From contig NZ_CP012938.1 in NCBI RefSeq assembly GCF_001314995.1, positions 1,984,001-2,048,000 on the forward strand: a stretch of DNA of 64,000 bases. Reading direction: 5' to 3'. The DNA comes from Bacteroides ovatus. GTDB lineage: Bacteria; Bacteroidota; Bacteroidia; Bacteroidales; Bacteroidaceae. Of the stretch, positions 34,812 through 45,151 are shown one piece after another. Position 1 is the stretch's first letter; each line of letters begins with the position of its first letter. The notes under the pieces are model-generated. The model was not told where the DNA came from. It made no database searches and was given only the letters and a program-made list of their open reading frames with translations. The position numbers were made by a program, and so were the translations under genes.

Positions 34812-36278
34812 ATGAAAACTATTTATCCATTCATGGGATTAGCCCTGTGCAGCGTGACAGCGCAGGCCCAAGAAAAGCCCAATTTCCTGATTATCCAGTG
34901 CGACCATCTGACACAACGCGTTGTGGGAGCTTACGGACAAACACAAGGCTGCACCCTCCCTATTGACGAAGTCGCTTCACGAGGAGTTATCTTCTCCAAT
35001 GCTTATGTAGGCTGCCCTCTCAGCCAACCCTCACGCGCTGCTTTATGGAGTGGCATGATGCCTCATCAAACCAATGTACGTTCCAACTCCAGCGAACCTA
35101 TCAACCCACGTATTCCCGAAAATGTACCGACATTAGGAAGTCTTTTTTCTGAAAACGGTTACGAAGCCGTACACTTCGGAAAAACGCATGACATGGGTTC
35201 ACTTAGAGGATTCAAGCATAAAGAACCAGTAGCCAAGCCATTCACTGATCCGGAATTCCCGGTCAATAACGACAGCTTCCTGGATGTAGGAACATGCGAA
35301 GACGCTGTTGCTTATCTAAGTAATCCGCCGGAAGAACCATTCATCTGTATCGCAGATTTTCAGAACCCTCACAATATCTGTGGATTTGTAGGAGCGAACG
35401 AAGGAGTACATACCGACCGCCCCATTAGCGGAACCCTTCCGGAACTACCAGCCAATTTCGATGTAGAAGACTGGAGCAATATCCCTAAACCTGTACAATA
35501 CATCTGCTGCAGTCATCGCCGCATGACCCAGGCCTCTCATTGGAATGAAGAGAATTACCGTCATTACATTGCTGCTTTCCAACACTATACCAAGATGGTT
35601 TCCAAGCAAGTAGACAGCGTATTGAAAGCACTTTACTCCACTCCTGCCGGAAAAAACACAATCGTTATTATCATGGCTGACCATGGTGATGGGATGGCTT
35701 CACACCGCATGGTGACCAAACACATCAGCTTCTACGATGAAATGACCAACGTACCGTTTATCTTTGCAGGTCCCGGCATCAAACAACAGAAAAAGCCCAT
35801 AGACCAAGTATTGACACAGCCTACACTGGATCTTCTGCCTACCCTTTGTGATTTGGCAGGAATTCCTGTTCCGGCCGAAAAACCGGGAATCAGCCTTGCA
35901 CCTATATTAAAAGGAGAGAAACAGAAAAAAACTCACCCTTATGTCGTTTCCGAATGGCATAGCGAATATGAATATGTCGTTACTCCCGGACGTATGGTAC
36001 GCGGACCGAGATACAAGTACACTCACTATCTGGAAGGTAACGGAGAAGAGCTATATGATATGAAAAAGGATCCGGGAGAACGCAAGAATCTCGCCAAAGA
36101 CCCTAAATACAGTAAAGTCCTCGCCGAACACCGTGCCATGCTTGATGATTACATCGCCCGCACCAAAGACGATTACCGGAGTTTGAAAGTAGATGCCGAT
36201 CCACGATGCAGAAACCATACTCCCGGCTACCCCAACCACGAGGGCCCTGGGGTACGAGAGATACTCAAAAGAAAATAA
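34812..36278 (+). CDS. S1-family sulfatase, serine type
   Basis: 488 residues with a short signal peptide (MKTIYPFMGLALCSVTAQA). The alkaline-phosphatase-like fold starts NFLIIQCDHLTQRVVGAYGQ, with a metal Asp; the maturation motif is SQPSRAALWSG, giving Ser71 as the residue oxidised to formylglycine by an anSME enzyme. Further metal ligands are in IIMADHGDGMASH and HFGKTHDMG. Removes sulfate esters from host or dietary glycans in the periplasm; the exact linkage is unknown. A single gene with its own promoter and terminator, not next to susC/susD. No anSME gene is in the window. Confidence 0.92.
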   Translation: MKTIYPFMGLALCSVTAQAQEKPNFLIIQCDHLTQRVVGAYGQTQGCTLPIDEVASRGVIFSNAYVGCPLSQPSRAALWSGMMPHQTNVRSNSSEPINPRIPENVPTLGSLFSENGYEAVHFGKTHDMGSLRGFKHKEPVAKPFTDPEFPVNNDSFLDVGTCEDAVAYLSNPPEEPFICIADFQNPHNICGFVGANEGVHTDRPISGTLPELPANFDVEDWSNIPKPVQYICCSHRRMTQASHWNEENYRHYIAAFQHYTKMVSKQVDSVLKALYSTPAGKNTIVIIMADHGDGMASHRMVTKHISFYDEMTNVPFIFAGPGIKQQKKPIDQVLTQPTLDLLPTLCDLAGIPVPAEKPGISLAPILKGEKQKKTHPYVVSEWHSEYEYVVTPGRMVRGPRYKYTHYLEGNGEELYDMKKDPGERKNLAKDPKYSKVLAEHRAMLDDYIARTKDDYRSLKVDADPRCRNHTPGYPNHEGPGVREILKRK

Positions 36279-36288
36279 ATTATAAAAA

Positions 36289-36320
36289 AGAGTGAAGATT
36301 TCTTTGTAATCTTCACTCTT
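36289..36320 (+). terminator. Intrinsic terminator of the sulfatase gene
   Basis: AGAGTGAAGATT...AATCTTCACTCT, a perfect 12-bp stem with an 8-nt loop, followed by TTTTTAG and preceded by an A run. Confidence 0.85.
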
Positions 36321-36368
36321 TTTAGTTCTTTTGCAGATAAACTTACAAGCAAGCAATTCTTATATCAG

Positions 36369-38219
36369 GTGAAAAAACACAGACGTCATATAATTGCAAT
36401 AGTCGTAACCGCATTAATATCGGTCACCTTATATGCTGCACGTACAAATTCAGATCGTCTTTCTTTATTACAACCTTTACTTGAATACAATCATCCATTT
36501 AGTCCGGACGCCCCTGTCGACAGCATCATTGCCTGGGAAAAACTTTTAGAACCGGAATTACAAAAGGAACAACAATACCCACTCCTATTCCAGATAAATC
36601 TGCTGACCGTTCAAGCCTTAATCACAGAAGGCAACATCAGTCTCGCCATCAACCAGGCCAATCAGATATACCAGAAAGCCAGAGAAATGGACTATCCTTT
36701 GGGAACAGCACTCGCATTACACGCCATTGGAAATACCTATTTAAGTTCGTCAACACCACAAGTTGCCATCAAATCGTATAAGGAAGCATTAGAAATCATT
36801 CAGAAACTCCCTCATGCCAACCAATATATCAAAACGATCTTGTCCCAATTTATCCTGACGAAGCTCAACTATCACCAAATGACAGATATAGAAGACAATA
36901 TCCGGGAACTCGAATCTGTTATCAACAAGGATACGAATCCCCAAGACGATTTCCACCTTGTTTATTGTCAGGCATTCTATCGCATCCAGATGCATCATCT
37001 TCCGGAAGCATTAAACTATATACGACAAACCGAACAAATCAGCCGGCAACACCAGTACCCATATTTTCATTTAATGATTAAATACCTGTATTCACGCTAC
37101 TACACTGAATCCAAAGAATACACGCAGGCACTAACCACACTTGACGAATTACTTTCGCATACCAAAGCAGCCAACTCATACAGATCCCTGCAAGTACTGA
37201 AAGATCGTGCACACATACTTACACTAATGGGAAACAGCAAGGAAGCATGTGAAGCTTATGAAATATTCAATACGTACAAAGACTCTTTGGACGCAATGAA
37301 TTATATTCGCCAAATCAATGAATTGCACACCCTCTACCAAATAGATAAAAATGAACTGGACAACTTAAACAGACAGAAGACAATCCTCTACTGGAGCTGG
37401 TTCACCATCCTATTCATAGTCATACTGATTGTATTTTTCATCCTTTTGGTCAGACGAGGAAATAAAAAACTGCGCCAATCACAGCAGGAACTGGAAAAAG
37501 TGAAAAAGCAAGAAGAAAATTCCATCCGGACAAAGAGCCTTTTCCTTTCCAACATGAGCCATGAAATTCGCACGCCGCTCAATGCGTTGTCCGGCTTCTC
37601 CTCCATCCTGACGGAAGAATCCATCGACAACGAGACCCGGAAACAGTGTAGCGATATTATTCAGCAAAATTCAGAACTGTTACTCAAGCTGATTAACGAC
37701 GTAATCGACTTGTCCAGTCTCGAAGTAGGCAAGATGAAATTCAAATATGAGCGATGTGATGCAGTGGCAATATGCAGAAACGTTATCGACATGGTTGAGA
37801 AAATAAAACAAACGAATGCTAACGTCCGTTTTTCGACCTCTCTCCATTCATTAGAATTGACGACAGACAATGCAAGGTTACAACAATTATTAATCAACCT
37901 TCTCATCAATGCAACCAAATTTACTCCGCAAGGTTCCATCACCATGGAACTGGAAAAACAGACAGAAGACATAGCACTGTTTTCCGTGACCGACACCGGT
38001 TGCGGTATCTCTCCGGAGAATCAGAATAAAATATTCAACCGTTTTGAGAAACTGAATGAAAATGCTCAAGGGACAGGACTCGGTCTGTCTATCTGCCAAC
38101 TCATTATCGAGCAGCTGGGCGGCAAAATATGGATTGACTCCAATTATGAGGAAGGAGCCCGTTTCCTGTTCACACACCCCATTTACCATGAGCAACAAGG
38201 AAAGGAGGAAGCCGAATGA
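36369..38219 (+). CDS. TPR-domain sensor histidine kinase
   Basis: 616 residues, starting at a GTG. An N-terminal hydrophobic signal or anchor (IIAIVVTALISVTLYA) is followed by TPR-type helical repeats at about 60-330, a TM helix near 340-362 (TILFIVILIVFFILLV), and then a HisKA with NMSHEIRTPLNALSGFSSIL (phospho-acceptor His398). The HATPase domain keeps all boxes: INLLINATKF, DTGCGI and GTGLGLS. There is no receiver or DNA-binding domain. The TPR region should face the periplasm and sense a peptide or protein. It overlaps the next kinase gene by 4 bp (ATGA). Confidence 0.92.
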   Translation: MKKHRRHIIAIVVTALISVTLYAARTNSDRLSLLQPLLEYNHPFSPDAPVDSIIAWEKLLEPELQKEQQYPLLFQINLLTVQALITEGNISLAINQANQIYQKAREMDYPLGTALALHAIGNTYLSSSTPQVAIKSYKEALEIIQKLPHANQYIKTILSQFILTKLNYHQMTDIEDNIRELESVINKDTNPQDDFHLVYCQAFYRIQMHHLPEALNYIRQTEQISRQHQYPYFHLMIKYLYSRYYTESKEYTQALTTLDELLSHTKAANSYRSLQVLKDRAHILTLMGNSKEACEAYEIFNTYKDSLDAMNYIRQINELHTLYQIDKNELDNLNRQKTILYWSWFTILFIVILIVFFILLVRRGNKKLRQSQQELEKVKKQEENSIRTKSLFLSNMSHEIRTPLNALSGFSSILTEESIDNETRKQCSDIIQQNSELLLKLINDVIDLSSLEVGKMKFKYERCDAVAICRNVIDMVEKIKQTNANVRFSTSLHSLELTTDNARLQQLLINLLINATKFTPQGSITMELEKQTEDIALFSVTDTGCGISPENQNKIFNRFEKLNENAQGTGLGLSICQLIIEQLGGKIWIDSNYEEGARFLFTHPIYHEQQGKEEAE

Positions 38220-40171
38220 AACAAGTCCTGCTCCTGATCCTTCTATTATGCTGCACCCTCACCGGAAAAGCCAGCACCGAGATTGTTTTGGAATCCGACA
38301 GCCTGATAAAGGTGTTGGAAACATTACCGTACGATACGACACGGCTGAATGTTCTCAATCAAATCATCAGAATAGAACAAAACAACCAGCAATGTATCCA
38401 ATATTCGGATGCATTAATGAAAGAAGCATTGCAACTGGGAAATGACAAATATGCCGGTCTGGCTGCTTACTACCATATTTTATACTATTACAATCGTAAT
38501 AATCAAGACAGTGTAGCCAAATGGCTCACCATAATGGAGCCTCATGCCCGGAAATCAGATTTATGGAATTACTTCTTTGATGCCAAACGTTTCCAGATAG
38601 ACCTGTACACATTCAACGAACAATACGAACTTGCTATCAACGAATCTCAAAAGATGCAACAGCAAGCCTCCCAAATGAATAGTAACCGGGGTAGTATGGC
38701 TGCCTATCAATGCTTGAGTAATGCATATATCGGCAGCCAGCGCTGGGATAAAGGAATAGAAGCACTGGAGGCTGCCTACCAGCTACTCACTCCGACAGAA
38801 AATCCGGTGGTCCGTATCTCGGTATTGTCACAGTTAGTATCCGTTGTCAAAGAAAAGAAGGATAATAAAAAACTACTCAAATATTTGCAGGAACTGGAAA
38901 ACACTCTTCATAACCACATCAGTGCAAACCCATCCTTAAAAGCGGGATTTGCCGATGTATACCTGTTCAATGAACTGTTCTACAGCTATTATTACCTGAA
39001 TACCCATCAGCCGCAACAAGCCTATGAACATCTCGTAAAATCTAAAGAATATCTGGACGAGAATACTTATTTCATGTATAAAGTACTCTATTTCGACACA
39101 TTTGCCAAATATTACCAGGCAATTGGAGCCTACCAACAGGCATCGGATTATATCGACACGACACTGACGATGTTGAAGAAAGACTTCACAAGCGACTATG
39201 CCGAACAGCTACTCGAAAAGGCCAGAATATGGAAACAGGCAGGGCAAAGCGGAAAAGCCATCCCCCTGTATGAGCAGGCACTTGCCATCAAAGACTCGAC
39301 AGCCACTGTACTCTCAAACAATCAGATGGCACAGATACAAAGCAAATACAATATCGAAAAAACAGAACTGGATCAAAAAAGGGAAAACAACCGGATCCAG
39401 CTCACCTATCTGATCTTTATATTTGTTATCCTGATTCTGCTTTTTATCTTTATGGCACGACTCTTTATGGTACGGAAGGCACTCAAATACGCGGAAAACG
39501 AAATCCGGAAAACAACAGAAAACGTGCGGAAGACCAATGAAATAAAAAATCGCTTCCTGTCCAACATGAGCTATAACATCCGTACCCCACTCAACAATGT
39601 GGTCGGTTTCTCACAACTCATAGCCAGCGAACCCAATATAGACAAGGAAATAAGGCAAGAATACTCAAACATCATCCACAAAAGTTCGGAGAAGTTAATG
39701 AGACTTGTCAATGACGTTCTCGACTTATCCCGTTTGGAAGCTCAGATGATGAAGTTCCAGTTGCAAGACTATGATGCCACTACCCTATGCAAGGAAGCAT
39801 GCAGCATGGCGCAGATGAGGAACGAAGAAACAGGTATCCAGATTGAATTTTCCAGCGAAACGGACGCCCAAATTCATACCGATATAATGCGACTGACACA
39901 GGCCTTGATTAGCGTACTGGTGTACCCACAAGAACACCGGCAAGCACGAATCATCCGGTTCACATTAAGCCAGAATGAAAACATGCTTTGTTTCCGGATC
40001 ACTAATTCACCTTTGGCAGACCATGCATTCGTATCACAGGAAACCATCATCCGGCATGATATCAACCTATTGTTACTAAAACATTTCGGAGGAAACTATC
40101 TCGTCAACGATAAAACTCCCGAAGGTCCGGAAATTGTTTTCATCTACCCCATCGTTTCCGAATCGAAATAA
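38216..40171 (+). CDS. TPR-domain histidine kinase-like protein, predicted pseudokinase
   Basis: 651 residues with the same layout as its upstream neighbour: signal (VLLLILLLCCTLTGKAS), TPR helices to about 390, TM near 395-418 (IFVILILLFIFMARLFM), then a HisKA-like helix. The expected SHEIRTPL reads SYNIRTPL: Tyr453 stands at the phospho-acceptor His, and Asn at the next Glu. The HATPase region lacks the N box Asn, the DxGxGI box and the GTGLGLS lid. So it should neither bind ATP normally nor be phosphorylated. Coupled translation with the active kinase suggests a heterodimer partner or allosteric regulator. No frameshift is seen. Confidence 0.88.
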   Translation: MKQVLLLILLLCCTLTGKASTEIVLESDSLIKVLETLPYDTTRLNVLNQIIRIEQNNQQCIQYSDALMKEALQLGNDKYAGLAAYYHILYYYNRNNQDSVAKWLTIMEPHARKSDLWNYFFDAKRFQIDLYTFNEQYELAINESQKMQQQASQMNSNRGSMAAYQCLSNAYIGSQRWDKGIEALEAAYQLLTPTENPVVRISVLSQLVSVVKEKKDNKKLLKYLQELENTLHNHISANPSLKAGFADVYLFNELFYSYYYLNTHQPQQAYEHLVKSKEYLDENTYFMYKVLYFDTFAKYYQAIGAYQQASDYIDTTLTMLKKDFTSDYAEQLLEKARIWKQAGQSGKAIPLYEQALAIKDSTATVLSNNQMAQIQSKYNIEKTELDQKRENNRIQLTYLIFIFVILILLFIFMARLFMVRKALKYAENEIRKTTENVRKTNEIKNRFLSNMSYNIRTPLNNVVGFSQLIASEPNIDKEIRQEYSNIIHKSSEKLMRLVNDVLDLSRLEAQMMKFQLQDYDATTLCKEACSMAQMRNEETGIQIEFSSETDAQIHTDIMRLTQALISVLVYPQEHRQARIIRFTLSQNENMLCFRITNSPLADHAFVSQETIIRHDINLLLLKHFGGNYLVNDKTPEGPEIVFIYPIVSESK

Positions 40172-40176
40172 AGCAC

Positions 40177-40184
40177 TATCTTTG
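40177..40184 (+). promoter_or_regulatory. -7 promoter box of the MATE gene
   Basis: TATCTTTG six bases after the pseudokinase stop, 26 bp before the ATG at 40211. Confidence 0.65.
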
Positions 40185-40210
40185 CAAAGTGTAAACTTAA
40201 ACACTTAATT

Positions 40211-41533
40211 ATGTACACCAACAAACAGATTTGGAGTGTCAGTTATCCGATACTACTAAGCTTGCTGGCACAAAATGTCATCAATGTCACCGACACAGCA
40301 TTCCTCGGACACGTGAGTGAAGTAGCCCTTGGAGCATCAGCTATGGGCGGGTTATTCTATATATGCGTATTCACCATCGCATTCGGATTCAGTACCGGTT
40401 CGCAGATAGTCATCGCACGACGCAATGGCGAAGGACGCTATTCGGATGTCGGTCCCGTCATGATTCAAGGAATCATGTTCCTGTTCGTCATGGCCCTGCT
40501 GCTATTCGGATTCACCAAAGCATTCGGTGGAAACATCATGCGTTTGCTGGTTTCTTCAGAATCCATCTACGAAGGAACAATGGAGTTTCTGAACTGGCGT
40601 ATTTACGGATTCTTTTTCTCTTTTATCAATGTCATGTTCCGGGCATTGTACATCGGCATTACACGCACTAAAGTGCTAACCATCAATGCTATTGTCATGG
40701 CATTAACTAATGTCGTACTGGACTATGCATTAATTTTCGGAAAGTTCGGTTTGCCGGAAATGGGTATCAAAGGGGCTGCTATTGCTTCCGTATTGGCAGA
40801 AGCCTCCTCCATTCTCTTTTTCGTCATCTATACGTATGCCACGGTCGATTTAAAGAAATACGGTATGAACCGCCTGCGCACATTCGACCCAGCATTGCTG
40901 ATGCGGATTCTTAGTATCTCCTGCTTCACCATGCTGCAATATTTCCTGTCGATGGCTACCTGGTTCGTTTTCTTCGTAGCCGTAGAACGGTTGGGACAAC
41001 GGGAACTGGCGATTGCCAATATCGTCCGGAGTATTTATGTCGTATTGCTGATTCCGGTCAACGCACTGGCTACGACTACCAACAGTCTTGTCAGCAATGC
41101 TATTGGTGCAGGAGGCATCCAGCACGTGATGCCGCTCATTAATAAAATTGCGCGTTTCTCCTTTTTCATCATGCTGGGGTTAGTAGCGGTATCGGCACTG
41201 TTTCCGCAATTCCTGCTCTCCATTTACACTAGTGAAGCTGCGCTCATTACGGAATCCGTCCCCTCGGTATATGTAATTTGTTGCGCCATGCTTATCGCAT
41301 CCGTAGCCAACGTGGTGTTTAACGGTATCTCCGGAACAGGAAATACACAGGCAGCCCTGTTGCTCGAAACGATTACAATTATCATCTACGGATCATACAT
41401 CATTTTCATCGGAATGTGGCTGAAAGCACCGATCGAAATTTGCTTTACGATTGAGATTGTGTATTATAGCTTGCTGTTGATAACAAGTTATATTTATCTC
41501 AAAAAAGCAAAATGGCAGAATAAAAAGATATAA
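40211..41533 (+). CDS. MATE-family multidrug/metabolite efflux transporter
   Basis: 440 residues, twelve TM segments in two six-helix bundles. Family pattern: IWSVSYPILLSLLAQNVINV followed by TDTAFLGHVSEVALGASAMG (first bundle), then KGAAIASVLAEASSILFFVI and the second-bundle start near LLMRILSISCFTMLQYF. Uses the Na+ or H+ gradient to export cationic compounds from the cytoplasm; the substrate is unknown. Single gene, own promoter. Confidence 0.93.
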   Translation: MYTNKQIWSVSYPILLSLLAQNVINVTDTAFLGHVSEVALGASAMGGLFYICVFTIAFGFSTGSQIVIARRNGEGRYSDVGPVMIQGIMFLFVMALLLFGFTKAFGGNIMRLLVSSESIYEGTMEFLNWRIYGFFFSFINVMFRALYIGITRTKVLTINAIVMALTNVVLDYALIFGKFGLPEMGIKGAAIASVLAEASSILFFVIYTYATVDLKKYGMNRLRTFDPALLMRILSISCFTMLQYFLSMATWFVFFVAVERLGQRELAIANIVRSIYVVLLIPVNALATTTNSLVSNAIGAGGIQHVMPLINKIARFSFFIMLGLVAVSALFPQFLLSIYTSEAALITESVPSVYVICCAMLIASVANVVFNGISGTGNTQAALLLETITIIIYGSYIIFIGMWLKAPIEICFTIEIVYYSLLLITSYIYLKKAKWQNKKI

Positions 41534-41549
41534 ATACAAGAGATTTTTG

Positions 41550-41557
41550 TACATTTG
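41550..41557 (+). promoter_or_regulatory. -7 promoter box of ffh
   Basis: TACATTTG 17 bp after the MATE stop, 80 bp before the ffh ATG at 41638. The leader holds no obvious structure. Confidence 0.55.
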
Positions 41558-41637
41558 CAAGCTCAAATAAAGAGTAGACGGAAAAGTCCCTCTTTCGGCC
41601 AAGTAAATTGTAATTAGTAATTCGTAATTAAATAACT

Positions 41638-42960
41638 ATGTTCGATAATTTAAGTGAAAGACTAGAACGGTCATTCAAGATTCTGAAAGGTGAAGGCAAA
41701 ATCACCGAAATCAACGTGGCGGAGACGCTGAAAGACGTACGTAAAGCACTTCTCGACGCCGACGTAAACTACAAGGTGGCAAAGAATTTCACGGATACAG
41801 TGAAAGAAAAAGCGCTTGGCCAGAACGTTCTTACGGCTGTGAAGCCAAGCCAATTGATGGTGAAAATCGTGCATGATGAACTTACACAATTGATGGGTGG
41901 AGAGACAGCCGAGATCAACATTGACGCCCGTCCGGCAGTTATCCTGATGTCAGGTTTGCAGGGTTCGGGTAAGACCACCTTCTCCGGTAAACTGGCACGG
42001 ATGCTGAAAACCAAGAAGAACCGTAAGCCATTATTGGTGGCTTGTGACGTTTACCGTCCGGCAGCTATCGAACAGTTACGTGTATTGGCAGAACAGATTG
42101 AAGTACCGATGTACTGCGAACTGGACAGCAAGAATCCGGTAGAAATCGCACAACACGCCATTCAGGAAGCCAAAGCCAAAGGATACGACCTCGTTATCGT
42201 CGATACAGCCGGACGTCTGGCAGTAGACGAGCAGATGATGAACGAGATCGCCGCTATCAAAAAAGCAATCAACCCGGACGAAATTCTGTTCGTGGTAGAC
42301 TCCATGACCGGTCAGGACGCTGTAAACACAGCTAAAGAATTCAATGAACGTCTGGACTTCAACGGTGTGGTACTGACCAAACTCGATGGTGATACCCGCG
42401 GTGGTGCGGCTCTTTCTATCCGTTCGGTAGTGAACAAACCGATTAAATTCGTAGGTACAGGTGAAAAGCTGGAAGCAATCGATCAGTTCCACCCTGCCCG
42501 TATGGCCGACCGTATTCTCGGTATGGGTGACATCGTTTCATTGGTAGAACGCGCACAGGAACAATACGATGAAGAAGAAGCCAAACGCTTACAGAAGAAA
42601 ATTGCCAAAAACCAATTCGACTTCAACGACTTCCTTAGCCAGATTGCACAAATCAAGAAAATGGGTAATCTGAAAGACCTCGCTTCCATGATTCCGGGAG
42701 TAGGAAAAGCAATCAAAGATATTGATATTGACGACAATGCTTTCAAGAGCATCGAAGCCATCATTTATTCCATGACTCCGGCAGAACGTTCCAATCCGGA
42801 AATACTGAACGGTTCACGCCGTACGCGTATCGCCAAAGGTAGCGGAACGACTATCCAAGAAGTGAATCGCCTATTGAAACAGTTCGACCAGACACGCAAA
42901 ATGATGAAAATGGTGACTAGCAGCAAAATGGGTAAGATGATGCCTAAGATGAAAAAGTAA
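41638..42960 (+). CDS. ffh: Signal recognition particle protein Ffh
   Basis: 440 residues. N domain (FDNLSERLERSFKILKGEGK), G domain with GLQGSGKTTFSGKLA (G1), DVYRPAAIEQL, DTAGRLAVDEQMM (G3) and TKLDGDTRGGAALS (G4 region), then the M domain from about 300 with a Met-rich tail (KMMKMVTSSKMGKMMPKMKK). Binds signal peptides and 4.5S RNA and targets ribosomes to FtsY at the membrane. Length normal. Followed by a strong terminator. The SRP RNA gene is not seen nearby. Confidence 0.97.
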   Translation: MFDNLSERLERSFKILKGEGKITEINVAETLKDVRKALLDADVNYKVAKNFTDTVKEKALGQNVLTAVKPSQLMVKIVHDELTQLMGGETAEINIDARPAVILMSGLQGSGKTTFSGKLARMLKTKKNRKPLLVACDVYRPAAIEQLRVLAEQIEVPMYCELDSKNPVEIAQHAIQEAKAKGYDLVIVDTAGRLAVDEQMMNEIAAIKKAINPDEILFVVDSMTGQDAVNTAKEFNERLDFNGVVLTKLDGDTRGGAALSIRSVVNKPIKFVGTGEKLEAIDQFHPARMADRILGMGDIVSLVERAQEQYDEEEAKRLQKKIAKNQFDFNDFLSQIAQIKKMGNLKDLASMIPGVGKAIKDIDIDDNAFKSIEAIIYSMTPAERSNPEILNGSRRTRIAKGSGTTIQEVNRLLKQFDQTRKMMKMVTSSKMGKMMPKMKK

Positions 42961-42991
42961 TCATTCTGTAGATCCAAATCTAATGATAAGT

Positions 42992-43023
42992 AAAAAGAGG
43001 AAGTTTCGGCTCCCTCTTTTTTT
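42992..43023 (+). terminator. Intrinsic terminator of ffh
   Basis: AAAAAGAGG...CCCTCTTTTTTT hairpin about 32 bp after the stop; A run on the left, T7 or longer on the right. Confidence 0.85.
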
Positions 43024-43057
43024 ATCCCCCCCATCTCTTGACAAAAATTCCAATCCC

Positions 43058-43089
43058 TTTGGAGAGTTCAGTTATTTATTTTACTTTTG
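43058..43089 (+). promoter_or_regulatory. Promoter of folD-capA-like unit
   Basis: TTTG (43058-43061), 20-bp spacer and TACTTTTG (43082-43089); the folD ATG at 43117 is 27 bp further. This excludes a TTG start at 43087. Confidence 0.75.
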
Positions 43090-43116
43090 TCCATCACCAA
43101 TAAATACTCTGAAAAT

Positions 43117-43998
43117 ATGACTCTGATAGACGGAAAAGCAATTTCCGAACAAGTAAAACAAGAGATTGCAGCCGAAGTAGCCGAAATGGTGGCTCATGGC
43201 GAAAAACGCCCGCACCTGGCCGCTATTCTTGTAGGACACGATGGTGGTAGCGAGACTTATGTAGCTGCCAAAGTAAAAGCCTGTGAAGTATGTGGATTCA
43301 AGTCTTCCCTCATCCGTTATGAAAGTGACGTGACCGAAGAAGAACTGCTTGCCAAAGTACGTGAACTAAACGAAGACAACGACGTGGACGGCTTTATCGT
43401 ACAACTTCCCTTACCCAAGCATATCTCCGAACAGAAAGTAATCGAAACAATTGATTACCGTAAAGACGTAGACGGTTTCCATCCGATCAACGTAGGCCGT
43501 ATGTCCATCGGGCTTCCGTGTTATGTATCCGCTACTCCCAACGGCATCCTCGAATTGTTGAAACGTTATAACATAGAAACTTCCGGAAAAAAGTGCGTCG
43601 TACTCGGACGCAGCAATATTGTCGGCAAACCGATGGCTGCCCTGATGATGCAGAAAGCCTATCCGGGCGATGCCACAGTAACCGTATGCCACAGCCGTAG
43701 CAGAGACCTGATAAAAGAATGTCAGGAAGCTGATATTATTATCGCTGCTTTGGGACAACCGAACTTTGTAAAAGCCGAAATGGTGAAAGAAGGCGCGGCA
43801 GTTATTGACGTAGGTACTACCCGTGTGCCGGATGCAACCAAGAAATCAGGTTTTAAACTGACCGGCGACGTGAAGTTTGACGAAGTTGCACCGAAATGCT
43901 CATTCATCACTCCCGTACCGGGCGGTGTTGGACCAATGACGATTGTATCGTTAATGAAAAATACACTCTTAGCTGGTAAGAAAGCTATTTATCAATGA
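43117..43998 (+). CDS. folD: Methylene-tetrahydrofolate dehydrogenase/cyclohydrolase
   Basis: 293 residues. Bifunctional: oxidises 5,10-methylene-THF with NADP and hydrolyses methenyl-THF to 10-formyl-THF. Signatures: [16 protein letters not shown] (with the catalytic Lys), [20 protein letters not shown] and the C-terminal [19 protein letters not shown]; the cofactor loop is [14 protein letters not shown]. Cytoplasmic. Its stop overlaps the start of the CapA-like gene by 4 bp (ATGA), so the two are coupled, though no pathway link is known. Confidence 0.97.
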   Translation: MTLIDGKAISEQVKQEIAAEVAEMVAHGEKRPHLAAILVGHDGGSETYVAAKVKACEVCGFKSSLIRYESDVTEEELLAKVRELNEDNDVDGFIVQLPLPKHISEQKVIETIDYRKDVDGFHPINVGRMSIGLPCYVSATPNGILELLKRYNIETSGKKCVVLGRSNIVGKPMAALMMQKAYPGDATVTVCHSRSRDLIKECQEADIIIAALGQPNFVKAEMVKEGAAVIDVGTTRVPDATKKSGFKLTGDVKFDEVAPKCSFITPVPGGVGPMTIVSLMKNTLLAGKKAIYQ

Positions 43999-45143
43999 GA
44001 CATACCCTGTTTCTGATGATTTTGCTTCTCTCTTTGTCCTGCACCTCCCGGTCGCAGGCAAAGAGAGATTCTATCATTGACACCCTGTCGGACAGCCTTT
44101 CCGACAGCATCTTCCCCACCGACACCCTACGCCTCCTTTTCGTAGGTGACCTCATGCAACATCAGGGACAAATCAACGCTGCACGAACATCAACCGGCTA
44201 TGATTACTCCACATGCTTTGCGTATGTCAAAGAAGAAATAAAGAAAGCCGACCTCTCCATCGCCAACCTGGAAGTGACATTAGGAGGCAAACCTTACAAA
44301 GGTTATCCTGCTTTCAGCGCGCCGGACGAATTTCTGACCGCAATTCACGATGCAGGTTTCAATGTTTTAGTGACTGCCAACAACCACAGTCTCGATCGTG
44401 GTAAATCCGGACTGGAGAGAACCATTCAATTAATAGACTCTTTAAAGGTTCCACACGCAGGCACGTATATCAACGCTGATGAACGCGAAAAGAAATATCC
44501 TCTTTTATTAGAAAAGAACGGATTCCGCATCGCCCTGCTCAACTACACGTATGGAACAAACGGCATCCCCGTTACCCCTCCTAATATCGTGAACTATATC
44601 GATACAGCCATCATCGCCAAAGATATTGAAGAGAGTAAAGCAATGAAGCCGGATGCCATCATAGCTTGTATGCATTGGGGAATCGAATACCAGTCACTCC
44701 CGGACAAAGAGCAAAAATTCCTCGCCGACTGGCTGATTGAAAAAGGAGTAAACCATATCATCGGCTCCCATCCTCACGTAGTTCAGCCCATCGAAGTTCG
44801 CACAGACAGCCTGACGAATGACAAACATCTCGTAGTCTATTCGCTGGGAAATTATATTTCCAATATGTCCGCCCGCCGCACTGACGGAGGACTGATGGTA
44901 AGAATGGAATTAGTAAAAGACAGCACTGTCCGCCTCAATAATTGTGATTATAGTTTGGTATGGACAGCCCGTCCCATTCAATCAGGAAAAAAAAATCATC
45001 AATTGCTCCCAGTCAATTTGCCGATTGATTCAATTCCTTTACAAGCACGTAACTCTCTGAAAATCTTTGTAAATGATGCGCGAACCCTTTTCAGCAAGCA
45101 CAATCGGGGAATAAAAGAATATACTTTTTTCGAAAAAAAATAG
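43995..45143 (+). CDS. CapA-like lipoprotein (PGA_cap metallophosphatase fold)
   Basis: 382 residues. [18 protein letters not shown] is a lipoprotein signal (Cys16). The domain follows with [15 protein letters not shown] (metal-binding Asp), [14 protein letters not shown] (Asn/Glu), [11 protein letters not shown] and later MHWGIEY and [11 protein letters not shown], which together are the CapA/calcineurin-like metal site. CapA proteins take part in poly-gamma-glutamate capsules in Bacillus, but in Bacteroides their role is unknown, and capB/capC are not here. Membrane-anchored, outer side of the inner membrane or outer membrane. Confidence 0.9.
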   Translation: MRHTLFLMILLLSLSCTSRSQAKRDSIIDTLSDSLSDSIFPTDTLRLLFVGDLMQHQGQINAARTSTGYDYSTCFAYVKEEIKKADLSIANLEVTLGGKPYKGYPAFSAPDEFLTAIHDAGFNVLVTANNHSLDRGKSGLERTIQLIDSLKVPHAGTYINADEREKKYPLLLEKNGFRIALLNYTYGTNGIPVTPPNIVNYIDTAIIAKDIEESKAMKPDAIIACMHWGIEYQSLPDKEQKFLADWLIEKGVNHIIGSHPHVVQPIEVRTDSLTNDKHLVVYSLGNYISNMSARRTDGGLMVRMELVKDSTVRLNNCDYSLVWTARPIQSGKKNHQLLPVNLPIDSIPLQARNSLKIFVNDARTLFSKHNRGIKEYTFFEKK

Positions 45144-45151
45144 CAGAATCT

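Noticed and set aside
38216..40171. Second TPR kinase as a decaying pseudogene
   Set aside because: The frame is complete, TPR and TM parts are normal, and the start overlaps the upstream stop; loss is limited to the catalytic residues.
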